DNA of 7,602 nt, from NCBI GenBank assembly GCA_937928295.1, contig CALEYY010000280.1, forward strand, positions 1 through 7,602, given 5' to 3'. Positions 1 to 4,979 of this stretch are shown here, piece after piece. A model generated the notes under the pieces. It was not told where the DNA came from. It worked only from the letters and a program-made list of their open reading frames with translations, and searched no databases. Origin of the DNA: an uncultured Moraxellaceae bacterium (GTDB lineage: Bacteria > Pseudomonadota > Gammaproteobacteria > Pseudomonadales > Moraxellaceae). Position numbers and translations under genes: made by a program. Position 1 is the first letter of the stretch. The number at the start of each line of letters is the position of its first letter.

Positions 1-652
1 TGACGGCAAAATCAGGCACCCACCAGGCATGAATGACATCATCGGACGTAATCAGGAAGCGGACTTTCTGACCGCTGGGAATGACCAGCGGGCGATCCAC
101 TTCCATCAGATAGTTGGGGTGATTCTTGAAGTCTGGCAGATTGCCCGAGCCGAAACCCTTGCCCTGACGCTCGTACTGCTCGCGCGGGGTGGACAGCACC
201 GAGTAGAACGACACGCCGACATCTTTATCGCTGTCGTAGGTCAGGTATTCGTAGTTCCACTTCCATTGCGAGCCGGTGACACGAATGGTCATGGTCGAAT
301 CGCCGGTATCGTTCATGGCGACCAGCACTCTCGTGGCCGGAATGGCCATGCCGATCAGAATGATAAAGGGAATGATCGTCCAGATGATTTCGACCACGGT
401 GCTTTCGTGGAAGTGTGCGGCAACGGCACCCTTGGACTTGCGATGATGCAGGATCGACCAGAACATCATGCCGAAAACGCCCAGACCGATGGCGATGCAG
501 ACATAGAGAATGGTGCGGTGGAGGTTAAAGACCTGCTGGCTGATATCCGTCACGCCTGGCGTCATGTCCCATGAGGAGGACGCAAACAGCAGCGGCGATA
601 ACAACAGGAGCGGAATGCACAACAACAGACGAACAACGACAGTACTCCGCAT
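1..652 (-). CDS. coxB: Cytochrome c oxidase subunit II, N-terminal 217 residues (3' end outside window)
   Basis: This is subunit II of an aa3-type haem-copper oxidase. It sits in the cytoplasmic membrane, takes electrons from cytochrome c through a CuA centre and passes them to subunit I. The start is the ATG at 652-650, with GAGGG at 664-660 seven bases upstream. Residues 1-24 look like a signal peptide (hydrophobic run, ...PLLFA then SSS). TM1 is about residues 48-68 and TM2 about 88-106. TM2 opens with VEIIWTIIP; its Glu88 corresponds to the family glutamate at the mouth of the K proton channel. The periplasmic domain shows the aromatic electron-entry patch QWKWNYEY and then DVIHAWWVP, where His208 is the first CuA ligand. 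The Cys-Cys-His-Met ligands lie beyond the left edge. The frame is open throughout, so it is cut by the window and not visibly broken. It is transcribed divergently from aroQ. Family identity is certain; the signal cleavage site is inferred. Confidence 0.97.
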   Translation of the reverse strand, partial: MRSTVVVRLLLCIPLLLLSPLLFASSSWDMTPGVTDISQQVFNLHRTILYVCIAIGLGVFGMMFWSILHHRKSKGAVAAHFHESTVVEIIWTIIPFIILIGMAIPATRVLVAMNDTGDSTMTIRVTGSQWKWNYEYLTYDSDKDVGVSFYSVLSTPREQYERQGKGFGSGNLPDFKNHPNYLMEVDRPLVIPSGQKVRFLITSDDVIHAWWVPDFAV

Positions 653-673
653 GCAACGGCCCTCGATTGGTGT

Positions 674-705
674 TCGAATTTCGAGTGGACTGCGCAGCGG
701 CTGTG
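674..705 (-). promoter_or_regulatory. Operator-like two-part motif, copy facing coxB
   Basis: Read on the minus strand this contains CACAGCCGCTG (705-695), whose core CAGC-C-GCTG is itself a palindrome. Twelve bases later comes GAAATTCGA (682-674), part of the perfect 11-bp palindrome TCGAAATTCGA (684-674). The same two blocks in the same order occur on the plus strand at 848-866. The CACAGC block begins 53 bases before the coxB start codon. Two palindromic elements near a promoter suggest binding of a dimeric regulator, but no regulator is identified. Confidence 0.3.
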
Positions 706-847
706 GGAGTTACGGCCGTCGAGCGCGTCCACCTCTTTATTTATGGCGCAGAGAGTAGGCTGCCTGATAGGCGCGTGTCCACCCGGTCATGAGATTAATG
801 CGCAACACAGTCGATGGTCGGCAGAAGAGTTCCGACGAAAGTCGCGA

Positions 848-866
848 CACAGCCGCTGAAATTCGA
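848..866 (+). promoter_or_regulatory. Operator-like two-part motif, copy facing aroQ
   Basis: This is the plus-strand counterpart of the coxB-side motif. CACAGCCGCTG (848-858) runs straight into GAAATTCGA (858-866), sharing one G, whereas the other copy has 12 bases between the blocks. The block starts 50 bases before the ATG at 898, close to the 53-base distance seen on the coxB side. The match is 11 plus 9 bases. It could be a duplicated operator, an old inverted duplication or chance. Confidence 0.3.
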
Positions 867-890
867 CATTTCGTCGCAATGTCATTTCAG
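856..890. repeat. Bulged inverted repeat (possible hairpin)
   Basis: CTGAAAT (856-862) pairs with ATTTCAG (884-890) and GACATT (865-870) pairs with AATGTC (878-883). The only interruption is a 2-base bulge (863-864), and the loop is 7 bases (871-877). That gives 13 paired bases. No T-run follows on either side, so it is not an intrinsic terminator. It could be an operator or a structure in a 5' leader. It overlaps the plus-strand two-part motif, and its loop can also pair with 833-840. Confidence 0.5.
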
Positions 891-942
891 ACGCATCATG
901 GAAAGATTGCGAGCAGTACAGGCATTCTGTAAGGTGGCGGCC

Positions 943-1008
943 ATGAAAGAGGCTGCAACTTTTGCAGTTTGGCCGTGGTTCGCCGAAATTGCCGTAAAAT
1001 TGGCATAG
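943..1008 (+). CDS. Possible 21-residue leader peptide with clustered aromatic codons
   Basis: This is a short ORF with ATG at 943 and TAG at 1006-1008, ending 42 bases before aroQ. AAGGTGG at 931-937, five bases upstream of the ATG, is a reasonable ribosome binding site. The middle of the peptide reads TFAVWPWF, so two Trp and two Phe codons fall within 961-981. That composition in front of a shikimate-pathway gene recalls amino-acid-sensing leader peptides. Downstream, 977-984 can pair with 1008-1014 (7 bp with one bulged base). Alternatively, 986-993 (AAATTGCC) can pair with 1038-1045 (GGCAATTT), just before the aroQ start. No terminator T-run is present. The same frame is open upstream to ATG 898, where it reads MERLRAVQAFCKVA, somewhat like the start of a LysR-type regulator, so a gene relic is an alternative. 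Chance is also possible. Confidence 0.22.
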   Translation: MKEAATFAVWPWFAEIAVKLA

Positions 1009-1050
1009 GCAACCCCCTCGCGACAGGCCAAGCCCTCGGCAATTTGACGG

Positions 1051-1506
1051 ATGACGGATATGCCCGCAATTCTGGTGCTTAATGGCCCGAACCTGAACCT
1101 GCTCGGCAAGCGCGAGCCAGGCCTCTACGGCAGCGATACGCTGGAGGCCATCAACAAGCGCCTGCAAACGCAAGCCGAGAACGCCGGCGTCAGCCTGGAA
1201 TGCTTTCAGAATAACCACGAAGGTGCTCTGGTGGATCGCATTCATCAGGCCAGCCTTGATGGCACCCGCTTCATCGTCATCAACCCGGCGGCATTCACAC
1301 ACACCTCCGTCGCATTGCGTGATGCCCTGCTGGGAGTCAGCATTCCGTTCATTGAAGTGCATCTGTCCAATGTTCATGCACGCGAAGCTTTTCGTCAGCA
1401 CTCGTATTTGTCGGACAAAGCCGTTGGCGTCATTACCGGTCTCGGCGCGCTCGGCTATGAATTGGCATTGACCTACGCCCTGCGCGACTTGCGCACCGCC
1501 CACTAA
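1051..1506 (+). CDS. aroQ: 3-dehydroquinate dehydratase, type II
   Basis: This cytosolic enzyme dehydrates 3-dehydroquinate to 3-dehydroshikimate, the third step of the shikimate pathway to chorismate and the aromatic amino acids. The 151 residues match the type II family (about 145-150, dodecameric), which is unrelated to type I AroD. Family signatures are present: LVLNGPNLNLLGKREPGLYG near the N-terminus with the catalytic Tyr26 and nearby Arg21; QNNHEGALVDRIH at 53-65; INPAAFTHTSVALRDAL at 77-93 with catalytic His84; and EVHLSNVHAREAFR at 102-115. The start at 1051 has only a weak ribosome binding site; ATG 1060 (MPAILVLNGPN...) is an equally plausible start that would trim three residues. 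accB follows 22 bases later, the usual aroQ-accB-accC arrangement of gammaproteobacteria. Identity is certain; the exact start is open. Confidence 0.97.
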   Translation: MTDMPAILVLNGPNLNLLGKREPGLYGSDTLEAINKRLQTQAENAGVSLECFQNNHEGALVDRIHQASLDGTRFIVINPAAFTHTSVALRDALLGVSIPFIEVHLSNVHAREAFRQHSYLSDKAVGVITGLGALGYELALTYALRDLRTAH

Positions 1507-1517
1507 TTATTTTTTTC

Positions 1518-1522
1518 AGGAG
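1518..1522 (+). promoter_or_regulatory. Ribosome binding site of accB
   Basis: AGGAG lies six bases before the accB ATG, just after an AT-rich stretch with seven T (1510-1516). It is one of the strongest ribosome binding sites in the window and fixes the accB start. Confidence 0.8.
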
Positions 1523-1528
1523 TTAGCT

Positions 1529-1996
1529 ATGGATATTCGCAAAATCAAAAAACTGATTGAACTCGTTGAGGAGTCCGGCATTGATGAGCTGGAAATTACC
1601 GAAGGCGAAGAATCGGTACGCATTGCCCGCAACCGTCCGCAGCAGGCCATGCATTACAGCCTGCCGACAGCATCGGCTCCGGTAGCCGTCGCCGCTGCGC
1701 CTGCGCCCGCCGAACAGGCCGCCAAGGGCACTGCCGTTGCTGCCAGCGAACCCAGCACACAGGGTTTTGTGCAACGCTCGCCGATGGTCGGCACGTTCTA
1801 TCGTTCACCGGCACCGGGCTCGGCACGCTTTGCCGAACCCGGCAGCACGGTGAAAGTCGGCGACACGGTCTGCATCATCGAAGCCATGAAGATGATGAAC
1901 CAGATTCAGGCCGACAAGGCTGGCGTGATCGAGAGCATCCTGGTCGAGGACGGCCAGCCGGTCGAGTTCGATCAACCGCTCTTCACCATCGTCTAA
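1529..1996 (+). CDS. accB: Biotin carboxyl carrier protein of acetyl-CoA carboxylase (BCCP)
   Basis: AccB carries the biotin that shuttles carboxyl groups from biotin carboxylase (AccC) to the carboxyltransferase (AccA/AccD), making malonyl-CoA for fatty-acid synthesis. The N-terminal domain (about 1-36, MDIRKIKKLIELVEES...) matches the dimerisation and AccC-interaction segment. It is followed by a flexible Ala/Pro-rich linker (about 45-78) and the C-terminal biotinyl domain (about 80-155). Lys121 in EAMKMMNQI is the site biotinylated by BirA. The 'thumb' insertion typical of bacterial BCCP is retained (RSPAPGSAR, 92-100). At 155 residues it is the usual length, and the C-terminus ends normally at the last beta strand. 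It lies 22 bases after aroQ and 15 bases before accC. AccB autoregulates its operon in E. coli; whether that holds here cannot be seen. Confidence 0.98.
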   Translation: MDIRKIKKLIELVEESGIDELEITEGEESVRIARNRPQQAMHYSLPTASAPVAVAAAPAPAEQAAKGTAVAASEPSTQGFVQRSPMVGTFYRSPAPGSARFAEPGSTVKVGDTVCIIEAMKMMNQIQADKAGVIESILVEDGQPVEFDQPLFTIV

Positions 1997-2011
1997 GCGG
2001 AGATCACCCCT

Positions 2012-3352
2012 ATGTTGGACAAGGTGGTCATCGCCAACCGTGGCGAGATTGCATTGCGCATCCTGCGTGCCTGCAAAGAGCTGGGCATCAAGACTGTCGC
2101 TGTTTATTCCAAGGCCGATCGGGATTTGCTGCATGTGCGGCTCGCCGATCAGACCGTGTGCATCGGGCCGGCGGCCAGCAAGCTGTCGTACCTGAACATT
2201 CCGGCCATCATTTCGGCGGCTGAAGTGACGGGCGCTCAGGCGATTCATCCGGGCTACGGCTTTCTCGCGGAAAACGCTGATTTTGCCGAAGCCGTGGAGA
2301 AATCCGGCTTTGCTTTCATCGGGCCGCGCGCGGAATCCATTCGCCTGATGGGCAACAAGGTATCTGCCATCGTCGCCATGAAGGCCGCCGGTGTGCCGAC
2401 CGTGCCGGGCTCGGACGGTGCCGTGACGGCTGAGAATGCCATCGAGATGGCCAATCAGATCGGCTTGCCAGTGATCATCAAGGCCGCCGCTGGTGGCGGT
2501 GGTCGCGGCATGCGCGTGGTGCACAACGAGGCCGATGTGCTGGAGTCGCTGCTGGTCACCAAGGCCGAGGCCGGCGCCGCGTTTGGCGACGACACGGTGT
2601 ACATGGAGAAGTTCCTGCAGCACCCGCGCCATGTCGAAATCCAGATTATTGGCGATGGCGAAGGCAAGGCCATCCACCTTTACGATCGTGACTGCTCGCT
2701 GCAACGCCGCCACCAGAAAGTGGTGGAAGAAGCGCCAGCGCCGCACATTCCGCAGCATCTGCGCGAAGCCGTCTATGCCGCTTGCGTTCGCGCTTGCGAG
2801 CAGATCAAGTATCGTGGCGCCGGCACTTTCGAGTTCCTTTATGAGAACGAGCGCTTCTATTTCATCGAGATGAATACGCGCGTGCAGGTTGAGCATCCAG
2901 TCACGGAAATGGTTACCGGCATCGACATCATCAAGGAGCAGCTGCGTGTGGCTGCCGGCCTGGGCCTGTCGGTCACGCAGGATCAGATCAAGCTGCAGGG
3001 CCATGCCGTGGAAAGCCGCATCAACGCGGAAGACCCGAAGACCTTCATGCCCTGCCCCGGCAAGGTCAACTACTACCACGCGCCCGGTGGTCCCGGCATC
3101 CGCATGGATTCGCATCTGTACTCTGGCTATAGCGTGCCGCCGAACTATGACTCGCTGATCGGCAAGCTGATTGCGCATGGCCCGACGCGCGAGATCGCGC
3201 TGAAGCGTCTGCACAACGCGCTCGACGAGATCGTGATTGACGGCATCAAGAGCAATATCTCGCTGCATCGCGATGTCATCCTGCAAGATCCGGCCTTCCT
3301 GGAAGGCGGCGTGGACATTCATCACCTCGAAAAGAAGCTCGGCCTGAGCTAA
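2012..3352 (+). CDS. accC: Biotin carboxylase subunit of acetyl-CoA carboxylase
   Basis: AccC uses ATP and bicarbonate to carboxylate the biotin on AccB, the first half-reaction of acetyl-CoA carboxylase. The 446 residues compare with 449 in E. coli. Domain order is an N-terminal biotin-carboxylase domain (about 1-115), an ATP-grasp domain (about 116-320) and a C-terminal domain. Visible signatures: ANRGEIALRILRACKELGI; HPGYGFLAEN; Lys116; the glycine-rich ATP lid KAAAGGGGRGM (from Lys157); RRHQKVVEEAPAP; the metal- and biotin-binding EMNTRVQVEHPVTEM; and the catalytic arginine in ESRINAEDP. Compared with the E. coli protein as I recall it, the segment after PGSDG is two residues shorter and the residue before Lys116 is Asn instead of Asp; both are minor. 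GGAG at 1999-2002 precedes the ATG by nine bases. accC is the last gene of the aroQ-accB-accC group. Confidence 0.99.
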   Translation: MLDKVVIANRGEIALRILRACKELGIKTVAVYSKADRDLLHVRLADQTVCIGPAASKLSYLNIPAIISAAEVTGAQAIHPGYGFLAENADFAEAVEKSGFAFIGPRAESIRLMGNKVSAIVAMKAAGVPTVPGSDGAVTAENAIEMANQIGLPVIIKAAAGGGGRGMRVVHNEADVLESLLVTKAEAGAAFGDDTVYMEKFLQHPRHVEIQIIGDGEGKAIHLYDRDCSLQRRHQKVVEEAPAPHIPQHLREAVYAACVRACEQIKYRGAGTFEFLYENERFYFIEMNTRVQVEHPVTEMVTGIDIIKEQLRVAAGLGLSVTQDQIKLQGHAVESRINAEDPKTFMPCPGKVNYYHAPGGPGIRMDSHLYSGYSVPPNYDSLIGKLIAHGPTREIALKRLHNALDEIVIDGIKSNISLHRDVILQDPAFLEGGVDIHHLEKKLGLS

Positions 3353-3358
3353 GCAGCC

Positions 3359-3411
3359 GGTTTTGACGCCAGCGGGGTGATTTTGTCGCCCCGACTGGCT
3401 ACAAAATCACC
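3359..3411 (+). promoter_or_regulatory. Two overlapping, mutually exclusive hairpins in the accC-prmA gap
   Basis: Hairpin A spans 3359-3408. GGTTTTG (3359-3365) pairs with CAAAATC (3402-3408, one G-T pair), GCCAG (3368-3372) with CTGGC (3395-3399), and GGGG (3374-3377) with CCCC (3389-3392). That makes 16 pairs with small internal loops. Hairpin B spans 3376-3411: GGTGATTTTGT (3376-3386) pairs perfectly with ACAAAATCACC (3401-3411), and inside it GCC (3388-3390) pairs with GGC (3397-3399) after a single mismatch. Both use 3376-3377, 3388-3390 and 3397-3408, so only one can form at a time. No T-run follows directly; the nearest is 3439-3444, about 27 bases on, so neither is a classical terminator. 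Candidate roles are transcript-end stabilisation of accC, RNase processing between the two gene groups, or an attenuation-like switch ahead of prmA. Confidence 0.5.
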
Positions 3412-3444
3412 AGCAAGACGACTACACTGCGCGTCCAGTTTTTT

Positions 3445-3450
3445 CGGAGG
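3445..3450 (+). promoter_or_regulatory. Strong ribosome binding site of prmA
   Basis: CGGAGG ends five bases before the prmA ATG and directly follows six T (3439-3444). A -10-like TACACT lies at 3423-3428 without a clear -35. It could mark a promoter for the prmA group, with a start about 25 bases before the ATG, but the call is weak. Confidence 0.7.
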
Positions 3451-3455
3451 CCGTC

Positions 3456-4355
3456 ATGTCCTGGCTGCAAATCAAGATCGAGACCCGCAAGGCCGACGCG
3501 CCCCGCTTTGAAGACCTGCTGGAGACCGCCGGCGCTGCCGCCGTGCTCATGGAAGACACGGGCGATCAGCCTCTGCTGGAGCCGCCGCCCGGCGCACAGC
3601 CGCTCTGGGACGCCACCACCGTGGTCGGCCTGTTCGTGGTGGACTCGGAGATGGATGCCGTCGTCGATTTCCTTGAAGGTCAGCTTGGCCACGCCCTGCC
3701 GCCACATCGCATCGAAGTGCTGGAAGACAAGGACTGGGAGCGCGCGTGGATGGACAATTACCATCCCATGCGCTTCGGTGACCGCCTCTGGGTAGTGCCA
3801 AGCTGGACGCCACCGCCACAGCCCGACGCCATCAACCTGCTGCTCGATCCCGGTCTAGCCTTCGGCACCGGTACGCACCAGACCACCGCGCTGTGTATGG
3901 AATGGCTGGACGGCCTCGATCTAGAAGGCAAAGTCGTGGTGGATTACGGCTGCGGCTCCGGCATTCTCGCGGTCGCGGCGCTGCTGCTGGGCGCTCGCGA
4001 AGCCTGGTGTGTTGACCTCGACCCGCAGGCGCTGACCGCCACCCGCGACAACGCCGAGCGCAATGGCGTGGCGGATCGCGTGCGTGTGTTCATGCCGGAA
4101 GACATGCCGGCTGATTTCAACAACGGCGAAGGCGCTGATGTGGTGGTCGCCAATATTCTCGCCGGCCCGTTGGGCATGCTGGCACCAACGCTGACGAGCT
4201 TCCTCAAGCCCGGCGGCGACATCGCCCTGTCCGGCATCATCACCTCGCAGGTGGATGAGCTGCGCGAAATCTACGGCCAGTGGTGCGAGATGGACGGACT
4301 GGGCATCAAGGACGAAGACTGGTGCCGACTGTCTGGCCACAAGCGCCAAGCCTGA
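3456..4355 (+). CDS. prmA: Ribosomal protein L11 methyltransferase
   Basis: PrmA transfers methyl groups from S-adenosylmethionine to ribosomal protein L11 in the cytosol; loss is tolerated in E. coli. The 299 residues fit the family (293 in E. coli). The N-terminal L11-recognition domain covers about 1-105 (MSWLQIKIETRKADAPRFED, DWERAWMDNYHPMRFG). The SAM-binding Rossmann domain carries GTGTHQTT (137-144), motif I DYGCGSGIL (163-171), the acidic residue after strand 2 in VDLDPQA (Asp187) and the catalytic-loop motif ANILAGPL with Asn233. The C-terminus SGHKRQA ends at the expected place. A strong CGGAGG site fixes the start. Unlike its neighbours it is preceded by a structured 103-bp gap, so it probably opens a new transcription or processing unit. 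It is followed after 24 bases by the DUF3426-type gene. Confidence 0.98.
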   Translation: MSWLQIKIETRKADAPRFEDLLETAGAAAVLMEDTGDQPLLEPPPGAQPLWDATTVVGLFVVDSEMDAVVDFLEGQLGHALPPHRIEVLEDKDWERAWMDNYHPMRFGDRLWVVPSWTPPPQPDAINLLLDPGLAFGTGTHQTTALCMEWLDGLDLEGKVVVDYGCGSGILAVAALLLGAREAWCVDLDPQALTATRDNAERNGVADRVRVFMPEDMPADFNNGEGADVVVANILAGPLGMLAPTLTSFLKPGGDIALSGIITSQVDELREIYGQWCEMDGLGIKDEDWCRLSGHKRQA

Positions 4356-4379
4356 CACTGACGCCAGGACTCGGATGCC

Positions 4380-4979
4380 ATGACCGACACTCGCCCCGCC
4401 GCTGACCGGCAACCGCTCGCACTCGATGCCCTGGCTCTGCCGGTGCAGCTCGAGCGCGCGCAGCTGCCGAAAAATCAGCGGCTGTGGCAAGTTCTGGTGG
4501 TGCTCGGCGCCGTGGTGGTGGTCATCGAAAGCCTTTGGTTATCGCAGGGGTATTGGCTGCAGCAAGGGGCCGTGCGCAATCTGCTCAACCCGTTGATGGC
4601 GCGCAGCCAGTACGAACTGCTGCGTCCGCTGGTAAGCGATGCCTGGCAGGTTAGCGACCTCGGCTGGCAAGTCAGCGACAGCGACCCGCATCGCTACCAG
4701 CTCGACGCCCGCCTGATCAATCGCGCCGACATCCTGCAACCCTGGCCGACCCTGCGCCTGAGCCTGCGTGACGCCAATGGCGTGCGCCTGACCGCGCTGG
4801 ATTTGCTGCCACGCGACTATCTGCCTGCTGCATCCTCAGGCCAGCCTGCGATGCCGAAACTGCCGGCCTTGGCTGCCAGCGACCAACCCCTGCGCATTAG
4901 CCTGCCGATCCAGCTGCTGGCGCGCGACAACGGCACTTGGCCGGCCTATGCCGCCATCGAGCTGAGTCCGCAGCCATGA
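4380..4979 (+). CDS. Single-pass membrane protein, DUF3426-like, lacking the zinc ribbon
   Basis: No biochemical function is known. The 199-residue product has a hydrophilic N-terminus (1-34, no cysteines), one transmembrane helix (about 35-55, LWQVLVVLGAVVVVIESLWL) and a C-terminal domain probably outside the cytoplasm. That domain has the pattern seen in DUF3426 proteins, in which an NRA...QPWP segment is followed by a strand and a D.NG turn: INRADILQPWPTLRLSL, RDANG and then LLPRDYLP. The gene between prmA and dusB is typically of this family, which supports the call. Family members usually begin with a CxxC zinc ribbon; here it is absent, and an in-frame stop at 4359-4361 excludes an upstream extension. 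The whole product has no cysteine. AGGA at 4366-4369 is a modest ribosome binding site ten bases before the ATG. The stop codon overlaps the dusB ATG (ATGA), suggesting coupled translation. The gene is surely real; the family name is likely, not proven. Confidence 0.8.
   Translation: MTDTRPAADRQPLALDALALPVQLERAQLPKNQRLWQVLVVLGAVVVVIESLWLSQGYWLQQGAVRNLLNPLMARSQYELLRPLVSDAWQVSDLGWQVSDSDPHRYQLDARLINRADILQPWPTLRLSLRDANGVRLTALDLLPRDYLPAASSGQPAMPKLPALAASDQPLRISLPIQLLARDNGTWPAYAAIELSPQP

Larger units (their letters stand above)
653..1050. other. Divergent coxB-aroQ intergenic region
   Basis: These 398 bases hold no convincing full-length gene. What can be seen: a two-part motif present twice in facing orientation (674-705 and 848-866), a bulged inverted repeat (856-890), an 8-bp inverted repeat CGACGAAA/TTTCGTCG (833-840 and 869-876), and a short ORF with clustered aromatic codons (943-1008). 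Promoter calls are weak. For coxB the best minus-strand pair is TGGACA (781-776) and TACTCT (757-752) at 18 bp. For aroQ a good -10-like TAAAAT lies at 995-1000 without a recognisable -35, and TTGCGA (907-912) with TAAGGT (930-935) at 17 bp is a poor alternative. At least one promoter must lie here in each direction because coxB and aroQ diverge, but I cannot place either with confidence. Confidence 0.6.

Noticed and set aside
29..574. 181-codon plus-strand open frame at the left edge
   Set aside because: It is antisense to coxB, which is identified by family motifs and transmembrane segments on the minus strand.
1481..1516. Possible terminator between aroQ and accB: 5-bp hairpin (1481-1495) and T7 run (1510-1516)
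   Set aside because: The stem is short and 14 bases away from the T-run, and the T-run lies just before a strong accB ribosome binding site in a conserved operon.
1805..3325. 506-codon minus-strand open frame opposite accC and the end of accB
   Set aside because: It is antisense to two textbook genes. Its product is His/Asp/Arg-rich and low in recognisable domains, as expected from GC-skewed codon use on the opposite strand.
3361..3405. TTGACG (3363-3368) as a -35 with TACAAA (3400-3405) as a -10 for prmA
   Set aside because: The spacing is 31 bases, far outside the sigma70 range; the TACACT at 3423-3428 lacks a -35 as well.
4375..4383. Two-codon minigene ATG-CCA-TGA overlapping the start of the DUF3426-type gene
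   Set aside because: Such overlaps arise by chance, and there is no supporting context for a regulatory minigene.
4937..4975. TTG start extending dusB by 13 residues
   Set aside because: The extension is unrelated to DusB, overlaps the preceding gene by 43 bases, and the ATG at 4976 aligns with the family start.
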